A stretch of DNA of 64,000 bases from AC-32 sp963813435. Its GTDB lineage: Bacteria > Actinomycetota > Thermoleophilia > Gaiellales > Gaiellaceae. The notes under the pieces were generated by a model. It was not told the DNA's origin, searched no databases, and worked only from the letters and a program-made list of their open reading frames with translations. Numbering within the stretch: the first letter of the stretch is position 1; every line of letters starts with the position of its first letter. Position numbers and translations under genes: made by a program. Shown here piece by piece: positions 6,831 through 20,100 of the stretch. The stretch covers positions 496,001-560,000 of the forward strand of contig CAWEYY010000003.1 in the NCBI GenBank assembly GCA_963813435.1, read 5' to 3'.

Positions 6831-8246
6831 CTAAGCGATCGCGACCTTGATCAGGTCCGTCGTCCCCGGGCGATTCACCGCAGTGCCCGCGGTGATCACG
6901 ACGCGGTCGCCCTCCTTGACGAGACCGGTCTCTCGCGCAGCCTCCAGCGACCGCGCCCAGAGGTCCTCGACGTCCGTGCTCTCCGGGATCAGGAGCGGCG
7001 TCACGCCCCATTCGAGCGCCATCTGGCGGAGCGCGTAGTCGTGGTGGGTCAGCCCGAGGATCGGCCGGCGCGGCCGCAGCCGCGCGACAACCGACGGCGT
7101 TCGCCCCGTGTAGGTCGGCACGAGGATCGCGGCGGCCTGGAGTGCCTCGGCCAGGTCGCAGGCGGCGTTGGACACGGCCTGGCTCACGCCTGGCTCCTCG
7201 CTCGCCCCCGGAAGCTCGTGCCGGTAGCCGAGGCTCGGCTCGACGGCGCGCGCGATCCGGTCCATGTACGCGACCGTCTCGACCGGGTACTCACCGATCG
7301 CGGTCTCCCCGGAGAGCATCAGCGCCGAGCTTCCGTCGAGGGTGGCGTTGGCGACGTCGCTCGCCTCGGCGCGGGTCGGCTCGGAGTGGTGGATCATCGA
7401 CTCGAGCATCTGCGTCGCGGTGATGACCGGCTTTGCCCGCTCGAGTGCGGCGGTGATGATCCGCTTCTGGAGCAGCGGCAGCATCGCCACGCCGATCTCC
7501 ACGCCGAGATCGCCGCGGGCGACCATGACCGCGTCCGCGACCTCGAGGATCGCGTCGAGGGCGTCGACCGCCTCTGACTTTTCGATCTTCGCGATCACGC
7601 GTGCGTGCGAGCCCGTCTGCCCGATCAGCTCGCGTAGGTCGCGCACGTCGGCCGCCGACCGGACGAACGAGAGCGCGACGAAGTCGACGTCCAGCTCGAG
7701 CGCGAGCTCGAGGTCGTCCATGTCCTTCCGCGTCAGTGCCGGGATCGGGATGGGGACGCCTGGGAGGTTCACGCCCTTGTGGGCGCCGACCACCCCTCCG
7801 GCCACCACGGCGCAGCGCGCGCGCCCGGACTCGACGCCGTTGACGCGGAGCCGTACGAGACCGTCGTCGATCAGCACCTCGTGGCCGGGCTGGAGAACCT
7901 CGCCGATCACCGGCGGGCTGACCGGCAGCTCGCCGTCGACCCCCGTCTCGCCGCCGATGACGACGATGTCCTGGCCGCGAGTCAGCGTGACGGGCTCGTC
8001 GAGCTCGCCGATCCGCAGCTTCGGGCCCTGGAGGTCGGCGACCAGCGCGATCGGCCGCCCGACCTCGGCCCCGACCTCGCGCACGAGCTGCGCTCGCTCT
8101 CGGTGCTCGTCATGCGTCCCGTGGGAGAGGTTCAGCCGCGCGCCGTCCATCCCCGCGCGAACGAGCTCGGCGACAACGTCTCGAGTCGAAGACGCGGGGC
8201 CGATGGTGGCGAGGATCTTGGTGCGTCGGGGCGCGGCGGCAGCCAC
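6831..8246 (-). CDS. pyk: Pyruvate kinase
   Basis: 471 residues from GTG 8246, the usual length. N-terminal RRTKILATIGPAS, the catalytic Lys region KIEKSEAVD, the Mg-binding segment VMVARGDLGVEIG and the ATQMLESM loop are all present, followed by the C-terminal allosteric-type domain. It converts phosphoenolpyruvate and ADP to pyruvate and ATP. The enolase gene lies directly upstream, so two consecutive glycolytic steps sit together. The start is chosen because the conserved N-terminus begins there and a TACTCT box lies six bases before it. A longer reading overlaps the end of eno. Confidence 0.96.
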   Translation of the reverse strand: MAAAAPRRTKILATIGPASSTRDVVAELVRAGMDGARLNLSHGTHDEHRERAQLVREVGAEVGRPIALVADLQGPKLRIGELDEPVTLTRGQDIVVIGGETGVDGELPVSPPVIGEVLQPGHEVLIDDGLVRLRVNGVESGRARCAVVAGGVVGAHKGVNLPGVPIPIPALTRKDMDDLELALELDVDFVALSFVRSAADVRDLRELIGQTGSHARVIAKIEKSEAVDALDAILEVADAVMVARGDLGVEIGVAMLPLLQKRIITAALERAKPVITATQMLESMIHHSEPTRAEASDVANATLDGSSALMLSGETAIGEYPVETVAYMDRIARAVEPSLGYRHELPGASEEPGVSQAVSNAACDLAEALQAAAILVPTYTGRTPSVVARLRPRRPILGLTHHDYALRQMALEWGVTPLLIPESTDVEDLWARSLEAARETGLVKEGDRVVITAGTAVNRPGTTDLIKVAIA

Positions 8247-8252
8247 CCGGTG

Positions 8253-8258
8253 AGAGTA
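8253..8258 (-). promoter_or_regulatory. -10-like box TACTCT, 6 bases before the pyk GTG
   Basis: On the minus strand TACTCT ends six bases before the GTG at 8246, again without a Shine-Dalgarno sequence. It suggests pyk has its own leaderless promoter besides readthrough from eno, whose stop is 26 bases upstream. Confidence 0.4.
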
Positions 8259-8271
8259 GCTCGCCGGGCTG

Positions 8272-9543
8272 CTACCGACGAAAGCGAGCGAACACGTCCC
8301 AGCCGGGATAGACCGCGCGCTCGCCGAGCTCTTCTTCGATCCGGAGGAGCTGGTTGTACTTCGCCACGCGGTCCGTCCGCGAGAGCGAGCCGGTCTTGAT
8401 CTGGCCGGCGTTCGTGGCGACGGCGAGGTCGGCGATCGTCGTGTCCTCGGTCTCACCCGAGCGATGGGAGACGACCACGCCGTAGCCGCTCGACTGCGCG
8501 AGGCCGATGACGTCGAGCGACTCGGTCAGCGTCCCGATCTGGTTCACCTTCACGAGGATCGCGTTTCCGACGCGCTCGTCGATCCCGCGCTGCAGCCGCT
8601 CGAGGCTCGTCACGAAGATGTCGTCGCCGACGAGCTGCACGCGGTCGCCGAGCCGCTCGGTGAGCGCGCGCCAGGTTTCCCAGTCGTCCTCGGCGAGCCC
8701 GTCCTCGATCGAGACGATCGGGAACCGCTCGGTCAGGCCGGCGAGGTAGGCGACCATGCCCTCGCCGTCCTCCTCGTGGCCCTCGAACGCGTAGCGGCCG
8801 TCCTCGTAGAGCTCGGTCGCGGCCGGGTCGAGCGCGACCGCGATCCGCTCGCGGTGGCCCGCCCGCTCGGCGGCCTCGAGCAGCACCTCGATCGCCTCCT
8901 CGCTCGACGCGAGGTCGGGCGCGAAGCCGCCCTCGTCGCCGACGCCCGTCGAGAAACCGCGCTCGTGGAGCAGCGCCCCGAGCGCGTGGAAGACCTCAGA
9001 GCCGATCCGGAGCGCCTCCGCGAACGTCTCGGCGCCGGCCGGGACGAGCATGAACTCCTGCAGGTCGATCGAGTTCTGCGCATGCGCGCCGCCGTTGATG
9101 ACGTTCATGAGCGGCACGGGCAGCGTCCGCGCGTCTTCCCCGCCGAGGTGGCGGTAGAGCGGAACGCCTGCCTCCGCCGCGGCCGCCTTCGCGGCGGCGA
9201 GCGAGACCCCGAGGACGGCGTTCGCGCCGAGGCGGCCCTTGTTCGGCGTGCCGTCGAGCTCGATCAGCCGCTCGTCCAGCGCGCGCTGGTCGCCCGCGTC
9301 CAGCCCCTGGACGGCCGACGCGATTTCGCCGTTCACGTTCTCGACCGCGCGCGAGACGCCCTTGCCGCCCCACTCGCTCCCGCCATCGCGCAGCTCGAGC
9401 GCCTCGTGCACGCCGGTCGACGCGCCGGAGGGAACAACCGCCCGCCCGAACGCGCCGGACTCCAGCCGCACGTCGACCTCGACCGTCGGGTTGCCGCGCG
9501 AGTCGAGAACCCAGCGAGCATGAACGTCCTTGACGGCGCTCAC
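8272..9543 (-). CDS. eno: Enolase
   Basis: 423 residues, full length. Motifs: PSGASTGVHEALELRD, VIPLMNVINGG-type segment (PVPLMNVINGGAHA), DEGGFAP, metal ligands in SIEDGLAEDDW and LVGDDIFVT, catalytic Lys in LVKVNQIGT and SHRSGETEDTTIADL. It dehydrates 2-phosphoglycerate to phosphoenolpyruvate. The GTG at 9543 overlaps the mazG stop as GTGA and has GGAGG seven bases upstream. The neighbour order mazG-eno-pyk-ftsB is typical of actinobacteria. Confidence 0.97.
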   Translation of the reverse strand: MSAVKDVHARWVLDSRGNPTVEVDVRLESGAFGRAVVPSGASTGVHEALELRDGGSEWGGKGVSRAVENVNGEIASAVQGLDAGDQRALDERLIELDGTPNKGRLGANAVLGVSLAAAKAAAAEAGVPLYRHLGGEDARTLPVPLMNVINGGAHAQNSIDLQEFMLVPAGAETFAEALRIGSEVFHALGALLHERGFSTGVGDEGGFAPDLASSEEAIEVLLEAAERAGHRERIAVALDPAATELYEDGRYAFEGHEEDGEGMVAYLAGLTERFPIVSIEDGLAEDDWETWRALTERLGDRVQLVGDDIFVTSLERLQRGIDERVGNAILVKVNQIGTLTESLDVIGLAQSSGYGVVVSHRSGETEDTTIADLAVATNAGQIKTGSLSRTDRVAKYNQLLRIEEELGERAVYPGWDVFARFRR

Positions 9544-10334
9544 CGCAACGCCTCCTTGGCGCGGTCGAAGTACGCATCCTGCTCGACGAGCCCGAGGCTC
9601 GCGAACTCCTTGCCCTCTTCGCCGGCGAGCGCCTCAGCCCGCTCGACCCGCGCGACGAAGCGGTCGCTCGTCCAACGCAAGGCCAGCTCCGGGTCGACGT
9701 TCAGGCGCCGCGCGACGTTGACCGCGGCGAAGAGGACGTCGCCGACCTCCTCGGCCACGTGCGGGTCCGGCTCGGTCTCGGCGGCCGTCTCCCCGGCCTC
9801 GGCGAGCGCGGCCTTCAGCTCGCGCAGCTCGTCCTCGAGGTCGGCGAGCGCTCCGGTCGTGTCCGGGTACTCGAAGTTGATCGATGCCGCCCGCCGCTGG
9901 ACCTTGCGCGCGTAGAGCAGCGAGGGGAGCGCCCCGGGCACGTCGTGGAAGATCCCCTCTCGCCCCTCCTCCTCGGACTTGATCCGCTCCCAGTTCGCGC
10001 GCACCCGTCCGGCCGTGCGCGCCTCGGCGTCGCCGAAGACGTGTGGATGGCGCCGCACGAGCTTCTCGTGGACGTTGCGCGCGACCTGCTCGAGGTCGCC
10101 CGCTCCCTCCTCGGAGAGCAGCTGCGCGAGGAAGTACACCTGGAAGAGGAGGTCTCCCAGCTCGTCCAGGAGCTTCGCCGGGTCGTCGGCGAGCGCCGCG
10201 TCGGCGACCTCGTAGGCCTCCTCGACGGTGTGCGGGACGATCGTGAGCGCGGTCTGCTCGCGGTCCCACGGGCAGTCGCGGCGAAGCCGCTCGGTCAGCT
10301 GCTGCAACTCCAGCAGCGTCGTGCCGAGCGCCAC
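9540..10334 (-). CDS. mazG: MazG nucleoside triphosphate pyrophosphohydrolase
   Basis: 264 residues with two MazG repeats. The first carries CPWDREQT, the VEEAYEVADA metal-binding helix and DELGDLLFQV; the second carries AEEVGDVLFAAVNVARRL. MazG hydrolyses NTPs and dNTPs to monophosphates and pyrophosphate, removing damaged nucleotides. GTG 10334 is used; the stop overlaps the eno start. The product lies between mfd/SurA-like upstream and eno downstream, the usual actinobacterial context. Confidence 0.95.
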   Translation of the reverse strand: MALGTTLLELQQLTERLRRDCPWDREQTALTIVPHTVEEAYEVADAALADDPAKLLDELGDLLFQVYFLAQLLSEEGAGDLEQVARNVHEKLVRRHPHVFGDAEARTAGRVRANWERIKSEEEGREGIFHDVPGALPSLLYARKVQRRAASINFEYPDTTGALADLEDELRELKAALAEAGETAAETEPDPHVAEEVGDVLFAAVNVARRLNVDPELALRWTSDRFVARVERAEALAGEEGKEFASLGLVEQDAYFDRAKEALR

Positions 10335-10356
10335 TTCAGAGCCGCCTTCGAGCGCC

Positions 10357-11439
10357 CTAGCCCGAAGAAGTGGTGGTCGCGGCCTGGGGCTTACAGGGAT
10401 CCTGACCGGGCGGCGGCGCGTAGCCGGTCTGGTAGCCGATCTTCTTGCAGTAGTCCTTGGTGGTCTTCTTCTGCCAGTCCTGGCTCGCCGTGTTGCGCTT
10501 CGTCTGCAGGAGGGTCTGCCTGATCGCTTCCTTGACCTGCGAGAGCGGCGTCGGCTTGGCCGGTGTGGCTGCCTTGACCGGGCCGAGGGCCTCGATGATG
10601 TGCCAGCCGTACTGCGTGTGCACCGGCTTGGAGATCACGTTCGACTTGATCGAGAACGCGACATCCTCGAACGGCTTCACGAGCCGGCCCTTGATCGCCC
10701 CGCCCGGCAGCACGCCACCCGCGGCGCCGGAGCCGGTGTCGAGCGAGTACTTCTTGGCGAGCTTCGCGAACTGGCTCGGGTTCTTCTTGAGCTGCGCGTA
10801 GAGCTGGTCGGCCTTCGCCTTGTTCTTGACCAGGATGTGCCTCACCTGGCGGCTCTCGGGCTGCGCGGGCGTCGCGTACTGCGCCTTGTGCTTGTCGTAG
10901 TAGCTCTGGATCTCGCTGTCCGAGATCTTGACGTCGCCGGTCACCTTCGCCTGCACGCGCTCGCGCAGGAGCGTGAGCTTGATCCCGGTGCGGACCTCCT
11001 CGTCGGTGAAGCCCTGGTCCTTGAGCGCCTGCTGGTACTTCTTCTCGACCTGCTCCTTGCTGGCCTTCGGCTGGCCCGGCTGGTTGCCGTAGAACTGCTG
11101 CTTGATCTGCTCGAGCCGGTCGGAGACGTCCTGATCGGTGACCGTGATGTCCATCTTCTTGGCCTCCTGCTCGTACTCGGAGGCCTGGATCAGGAACTGG
11201 GTCGCGTTCGACCGAAGGCTCGCGAGCGCAACCGTCCCGGCCTTCGGAAACGCGTGGTTGGTCGCGAGGTAGTTGTTCTTCGTCTGCTGCATCAGCGCGT
11301 CCCATTCGGCCTTCGTGATCGTGCCGTCGCCGACGACGGCGACCGCGTCGCTTGGAACGCTGCGAGGGCCGCCCCCACCGCACGCCGACACGGCGAGCAC
11401 CAGCAGTAGGCCAAGGAGAGCGACGAGTATCTTCTTCAT
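10357..11439 (-). CDS. SurA/PrsA-like peptidyl-prolyl isomerase lipoprotein
   Basis: About 360 residues. A lipoprotein signal peptide (MKKILVALL... ending AVSAC) is followed by a SurA-type N-terminal helical domain, a parvulin PPIase domain (RQVRHILVKNKAKAD to TQYGWHIIEALG) and a C-terminal helix plus a Cys/Thr tail. Such proteins assist folding of exported proteins at the outer membrane face. I start at ATG 11439 because the signal peptide begins there; GTG 11472 would overlap the mfd stop as GTGA and add 11 residues before the signal peptide, and cannot be excluded. Confidence 0.9.
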   Translation of the reverse strand: MKKILVALLGLLLVLAVSACGGGGPRSVPSDAVAVVGDGTITKAEWDALMQQTKNNYLATNHAFPKAGTVALASLRSNATQFLIQASEYEQEAKKMDITVTDQDVSDRLEQIKQQFYGNQPGQPKASKEQVEKKYQQALKDQGFTDEEVRTGIKLTLLRERVQAKVTGDVKISDSEIQSYYDKHKAQYATPAQPESRQVRHILVKNKAKADQLYAQLKKNPSQFAKLAKKYSLDTGSGAAGGVLPGGAIKGRLVKPFEDVAFSIKSNVISKPVHTQYGWHIIEALGPVKAATPAKPTPLSQVKEAIRQTLLQTKRNTASQDWQKKTTKDYCKKIGYQTGYAPPPGQDPCKPQAATTTSSG

Positions 11440-11468
11440 GGAAAAAGCGCCAGGAGCAGGCATTTCCT

Positions 11469-14708
<3,240 letters not shown>

Positions 14709-14772
14709 GACGAACGACGGAACGCCCGGTTCCGCCCCCTCATCGTACTCGCCGGGTGACATCATCAGGTGC

Positions 14773-15771
14773 TTGCGGAGGACTGCTCAGCTCGCAGGGC
14801 TCGCGCTCTTCTCGGTGGTCCTCGCCGCCTGCGGAAGCTCGTCCTCTCCCCCGGCCCAGGTTGCCCACCACCTCGTCTACGTTCGAGGGACGAACAACGC
14901 CGACGCACGCGTCTGGATCGCGAGCCCCGCCGGGAAGAACCCCCGCAACCTCGCGCAGGGCTACCTGGCAACGCTCTCGCCCGACGGGAAGACCGTCGCC
15001 GTGGCGCGCAAGGACGGCATCTACCTCGTGCCCACCAACGGCGGCAAGGAACGCCTGCTGACGAGCGGCCCCGGCCAGCCGCTCCGGTGGACGCCGGACG
15101 GCAGTTCCGTCGTCGTCGGGACTGCGACCAGCCTCGGGCTCGCCGACAGGGCTAGCGGGCAGATGCGGATGCTCGCAAAAGGCCCGATCTACGGCTTCGA
15201 CTTCTCTCCTGACGGCGATCAGATCGTGTACTCCCGCGCGCCGCACACGACCGACGTCGGGATCTGCGGCGACCAGATGGACCTCTACGTCGCCGACCTC
15301 GACGGCGGCAAGCCCTCCCAGCTCACGCACGAGGGGCTGAGCGCCTTCCCGGCCTGGGGCCCGTCGCGCATCGCCTTTGCGCGGTTCCCCGGCGGGACGA
15401 TCGCCGACTGCGCGGCTCCAGGGATCTGGACGATCGAGCCCGACGGCTCCGACGCGAAGCCGATCGTCGAGCAGGCGCCGCCCGAGCTGACGATGCTCGG
15501 CTACTACGGCCTCCAGCCCATCTCGTGGCTCGGCGAGGACAAGCTGCTCGTCGGCGCGCGCACCGAGTACGGAACCGAGGGCGGCCTGATGGACGTCGCG
15601 AACGGCAGCCTGCGGCGGTTCAAGACGTACGTCGTGCGGCCCTCGAGCGACGGGAAGCTCTTCGTCGGCGGCAGCGGGTCCGAGGACCAGCTCGTCGCGA
15701 TCACGCGCGTCGCCGACGGCAGGCGCGTCGCCGTGGTCAAGGGCGCCTGCTGCCCCGACTGGAACCGCTGA
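14773..15771 (+). CDS. Secreted lipoprotein with TolB/PD40-type beta-propeller
   Basis: About 332 residues. A signal peptide ends in a lipobox (VVLAAC), followed by repeated PD40-like blades: ATLSPDGKTVAVAR, RWTPDGSSVVVG, FDFSPDGDQIVYS, FPAWGPSRIAFARF. Such propellers are usually scaffolds for protein or peptidoglycan contacts. The best start is TTG 14773, directly before the basic n-region, with AGG a few bases upstream; readings that begin earlier are antisense to mfd. A CC pair (GACCCPDW) close to the C-terminus may form a disulfide. The pth gene converges on it. Confidence 0.8.
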   Translation: MRRTAQLAGLALFSVVLAACGSSSSPPAQVAHHLVYVRGTNNADARVWIASPAGKNPRNLAQGYLATLSPDGKTVAVARKDGIYLVPTNGGKERLLTSGPGQPLRWTPDGSSVVVGTATSLGLADRASGQMRMLAKGPIYGFDFSPDGDQIVYSRAPHTTDVGICGDQMDLYVADLDGGKPSQLTHEGLSAFPAWGPSRIAFARFPGGTIADCAAPGIWTIEPDGSDAKPIVEQAPPELTMLGYYGLQPISWLGEDKLLVGARTEYGTEGGLMDVANGSLRRFKTYVVRPSSDGKLFVGGSGSEDQLVAITRVADGRRVAVVKGACCPDWNR

Positions 15772-15774
15772 CCG

Positions 15775-16368
15775 CTAGTTGAACCGCGCCTGCGCGGCGT
15801 CGAGGCCGTCGGCCGCGATCGCCTCGACGGCGTCGGCGGCCCGAGTGACGAGCGCCTCGACGTCCTCCTCGGGCGCGAACGGCGCGAGCACCCAGTCCGA
15901 GACCGAGCGCGGGTCGCCGCGGCCGGGCCTCCCCACGCCGATCCGCAGCCGCAGGAAGTCCTGCGTCCCGAGATCGCCGGCCAGCGAGCGCAGGCCGTTG
16001 TGACCGGCGAGGCCGCCTCCGCTCTTCGCCTGCAGGCGCCCGGGCTCGAGGTCGACGTCGTCGTGGACCACGAGCAGCGCGCCCGGCTCGACCTTGAAGT
16101 ACCGCGACGCCGCTGCGACCGAGCGGCCCGACTCGTTCATATACGTCTCCGGCTTCAGCAGCGCGAGCCGCCGATCCCCGAGCCTCACCTCGGCGAGCGA
16201 CCCGGAGAACTTCGAGCGCCACGAGCCTTCGTGCCGCCGCGCGAGCTCGTCGAGGACGAGCCAGCCCGCGTTGTGGCGCGTGCGCTCGTACTCGCGGCCC
16301 GGATTGCCGAGCCCGGCGACCAGCAGGTCGAGCGTCGAGGCCCTTTCGCCCCGACGGAAGAGGCGCAC
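15775..16368 (-). CDS. pth: Peptidyl-tRNA hydrolase
   Basis: 197 residues. Signature features: VAGLGNPGREYERTRHNAG with catalytic His, KPETYMNESG, HDDVDLEPG with catalytic Asp and GGLAGHNGLRS. It recycles tRNAs dropped off with a peptide attached. The GTG at 16368 abuts the rplY stop codon (TAG then GTG), so the pair is co-translated, a common rplY-pth arrangement in bacteria. Confidence 0.96.
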   Translation of the reverse strand: MRLFRRGERASTLDLLVAGLGNPGREYERTRHNAGWLVLDELARRHEGSWRSKFSGSLAEVRLGDRRLALLKPETYMNESGRSVAAASRYFKVEPGALLVVHDDVDLEPGRLQAKSGGGLAGHNGLRSLAGDLGTQDFLRLRIGVGRPGRGDPRSVSDWVLAPFAPEEDVEALVTRAADAVEAIAADGLDAAQARFN

Positions 16369-17088
16369 CTAGCCCTCGGTCTCCTCTTGCTCGCCCGAGG
16401 CCTCGCCTTCGCCGGCCTCGCCCTCCGGAGCCTCCTCGCCCTCGGGAGCCTCCTCGCCCTCGGGCACCTCGCCTTCCTCGAGCTCCTCGCCCTCGACCTC
16501 TTCGGGCTCCGGCTCGACGAACTTGGTCGGCATCGTGACGGTCGCGAGAACGGTCTCTTCCGGATCGTCCAGGAACTTGAGCCCTTCGAAGGGCGGAAGG
16601 TCGACGAGGCGCAGGGTGTCGCCGATCGCCATCCCGCTGACGTCGAGCTCGAGGTGCTCCGGGATCTCGAGCGGGAGCGCCTCGACCGTGATCTCGCGGA
16701 CGACCTGGGAGAGCACGCCGCCCTCGGTCACGCCGACGGACTCGCCGAGGAGCTCGACCACGACCCGCGCCTGGATCGGCTGGTCCAGCCTGACCTCCTG
16801 CAGGTCGACGTGCGTGAGCGTCCCCTTGAGCGGATGCTGCTGGTACGACTTGAGGATCGACGGGCGCGCGGCCCCTCCGTCGAGAGTGACATCGAGGATC
16901 GCGTGGAGGCCGCCCTTGCCCGTGAGGGCCCGGCGCAGCTCGCGCTCCTCGATCGAGATTGCCCTCGGCTCGTGGCCGCCGCCGTAGATGACGCCGGGGA
17001 TCAGACCCTGCTTGCGCAGGCGTCGAGACTCCGCGGAGCCGCTGCTCCCGCGGTCCACCACTTCAAGCTTCACTCGCTCGCCGGCCAC
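16369..17088 (-). CDS. rplY: 50S ribosomal protein L25/Ctc with long acidic tail
   Basis: 239 residues, CTC-type L25: an N-terminal 5S rRNA-binding domain (about residues 1-95) and the TL5-like C-terminal domain (about 96-185). A tail of about 45 residues follows that is almost entirely Glu, Gly, Pro and Ala, with the unit PEGEEA repeated. Start GTG 17088; GTG 17073 is an alternative. It is immediately upstream of pth. The acidic low-complexity tail is common in this family and its DNA repeat is a likely site of length change. Confidence 0.93.
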   Translation of the reverse strand: MAGERVKLEVVDRGSSGSAESRRLRKQGLIPGVIYGGGHEPRAISIEERELRRALTGKGGLHAILDVTLDGGAARPSILKSYQQHPLKGTLTHVDLQEVRLDQPIQARVVVELLGESVGVTEGGVLSQVVREITVEALPLEIPEHLELDVSGMAIGDTLRLVDLPPFEGLKFLDDPEETVLATVTMPTKFVEPEPEEVEGEELEEGEVPEGEEAPEGEEAPEGEAGEGEASGEQEETEG

Positions 17089-17141
17089 GGCGCGGAAGTG
17101 TAGCTAAGCGATCCGGGTTTTAGTTTCCCCTGCAAACGGCC

Positions 17142-17147
17142 TATCCT
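17142..17147 (+). promoter_or_regulatory. -10-like box TATCCT, 7 bases before ATG 17155
   Basis: TATCCT ends seven bases before the ATG of the cyclase/AAA gene and no Shine-Dalgarno sequence is present. This is one of the clearest examples of the leaderless geometry in the window. Confidence 0.5.
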
Positions 17148-17154
17148 CGGTCTG

Positions 17155-20100
17155 ATGAGGACGTGTCCTTCTTGCCGCCGCGAGAACGTCGAGAGCGCCC
17201 GCTTCTGCATCTCCTGCGGGACCGCGCTGATCGTCCATTGTGGCGAGTGCGGAATCGAGGTCCCGCCCGAGGCCGATTTCTGCCCCGCCTGCGGCGCCGC
17301 GGTCGCCCCGAGCCCGATCCCGGCCGGGGAGGAGCGCAAGGTCGTGACCGTCCTGTTCGTTGACCGGGTCGATTCGACCGCACAGGCCGAGACGCTCGAC
17401 CCGGAGGACGTGCGTGAGTTGCACTCGTTGTACTTCGCGCGCGTTCGCTCGGAGATCGAGCACTACGGCGGCATCGTCGAGAAGTTCATCGGCGACGCGG
17501 TCGTGGGCCTCTTCGGAGCGCCTGTCACGCACGAGGACGACCCCGAGCGCGCCGTGCGCGCGGCGCTTGGGATCCGCGACCTGATCGTGGAGCTGAACGC
17601 GGACACTCCCGAAATCGAGCTTCACGTTCGAATCGCGGTCAACACGGGCGAGGCGGTGGTCGCCCTCGGCGCAGACGCCGCGGCGGGCGAGGGCGTGGTC
17701 ACCGGCGACATGGTCAACACCTGTGGGCGCCTCCAGTCCGCAGCGCCGGTCGACGGGATCCTCGTCGGCGAGACGACGTACCGCGCCACGGCAGGCGCGA
17801 TCGCCTACCGTGAGGCGGAGAGCGTACGCGCCAAGGGTAAGGCCGAACCGGTCGCCGTCTGGGAAGCCGTCGACCTGCTGCCGGCGGATGATGCGCCGGA
17901 TCCCTCAACGCCGTTTGTGGGCCGCCGTCGCGAGCTAACCCAGCTCCTCGACGCTCTCGTCCGCGTATGCCGCGAGCGCACACCGCAGCTCGTGTCGCTG
18001 GTCGGCGAGCCGGGAATCGGCAAGACGCGTCTCGCGCGCGAACTCGTCGCTGCGGCCGACGCTGAGCCCGAGTTCGGCGAGTGCCTCAGCGGCCGTTGTC
18101 TCCCGTATGGAGACGGCGTCTCGTTCGCAGCGCTGGCGGAGATGGCGCGCTCCGAGGCCGGGATCAGTTCGAACGACTCGGACGAGGAGGCAACGGCGAA
18201 GCTGCACGCCGCGGTCGAGGCTCTCCCGGGGGAGGTCGACGTCGCGTGGCTCGAGTCCCACCTCCGCCCACTCGTCGGGCTCGAGGGCGAGCCGGGGGAG
18301 CGGCGCGAGGAGTCGTTCGCCGCGTGGCGGCGCTACTTCGAGGCTCTGGCAGAGCGGCAGCCGCTGGTGCTCGTCTTCGAGGACCTGCACTGGGCCGATC
18401 CGGCTGTTCTCGACTTCGTGGACTACCTCGTCGACTGGGCGAGCGGCGTGGCGCTGCTCGTCCTCTGTACCGCGCGGCCCGAGCTGCTCGAGCGTCGCCC
18501 CGGCTGGGGCGGCGGGAAGCGCAACGCGATCACGATCTCGCTCGCGCCGCTCTCGAGCGACGAGACGAGCGAGCTCGTCAGCGCCCTCCTCGGGGAGGGG
18601 CAGCTCCCGCCCGAGATCGCCGTGCCGCTCCTCGCCCGCGCGGGCGGGAACCCGCTCTACGCAGAGGAGTTCGTGCGGATGCTGGTCGAGCGAGGCTCCC
18701 TCGTCGAGCGGCACGGTTCGTGGAGACTGGCTGTCCCCGAGCTGCCGCTTCCCGAGACCGTGCAGGGGACGATCGCGGCCCGCGTGGACGGACTCCTTCC
18801 GGACGAGAAGCTCGCCCTCCAGGAAGCAGCCGTGGTCGGGAAGGTCTTCTGGCTCGGCGCGGTTGCGGCAGCCGTCGGCAGCCAGCAGCCGGAAGCCGAG
18901 CGGCAGCTGCACGCCCTAGAGCGGAAGGAGTTCATCCGGCGCGACCGCCGCTCCTCGATCGCCGGCGAGGTGCAGTACGTCTTCCGCCACGTGCTGGTTC
19001 GCGATGTCGCGTACGGGCAGATTCCGCGCGCGCGACGCGCCGATGCGCACCGCCTGTGCGCCGAGTGGCTCGAGGAGCTTCCCGGAGGGCGGGACGACCA
19101 GACGGAACTCGTCACGCACCAGTACCGGAGCGCACTCGAGCTTGCCCGCGCCAGTGGGAACGAGACCGAGGAGCTCGTCGAACGGACGCGCCGCGCCGCG
19201 CGCGAAGCGGGCGACCGCGCCTTCGCGCTCCACGCCTTCAGCGCAGCGGCCAGGTTCTACGAAGAGGCACTCGAGCTCTGGCCCGCCGACGGGGTCGACC
19301 GTGCGCGTCTCCGCTTTCAGTACGGCAAGGCGCTCGTCGAGGCCGAGGGCGGGGGCGCGGACGTGCTCGCAGAGGCCTCGCGCGAGCTCTTCGAGGCGGG
19401 CGAACGGGACCTGGCTGCGGAGGCTGAGATCTTCCAGGCGATGCTCTTCGAGCGCGAGGGTGCGGCCGAGGCGGCGTCGGAGCACGTGCAGCGCGCCGCC
19501 GAGCTCGTCGAGGGCGCGGCACCGTCGCAGACGAAGGGGCAGGTGCTCACGAAGCTGGCGGGGCTGCTGATGACAACTGACCCTGCGGAGGCTGTCCGCC
19601 TCGGCGACGAAGCCCTGGCGATGGCCGGCAAGCTCGATCTGGAGGAGCTGCGGGCCCACGCCCTGACGACGATGGGCTTCGCGAAGGCGACGATCGGCGA
19701 GGACGGCATCGCCGACCTCAAGCAGGCGATCGAGATCGGCGATGCGGCCGGCTCGCCAGAGAGCATCCGGGCGCGCTCGCTCCTCGCCGCGGTGCTCGCG
19801 CACGAGGGAGACCTGCGGCGAAGCTCCAGGCTCCGGGATGAGGCGTGGAAAGACGCCCAGCGGTTCGGGAACCCGTTCGTGATCCGCTTCCTGGAGAGCG
19901 AGAGCGTCTTCGACAACTACTGGTCGGGCCGGTGGGACGAGGCGCTACGCGTCGCCGACGACTTCATCGCAGAGGCCGAGGGGGGCGCGCGCCACTACGG
20001 CGAGATCCTCTGCCACGAGATCCGCTCCGAGATCCGCCTCGCCTCAGGCGATCGCCAGGGCGCCCTGGAGGACGCCGGGTGGAGCCTCGACAGCGCGCGT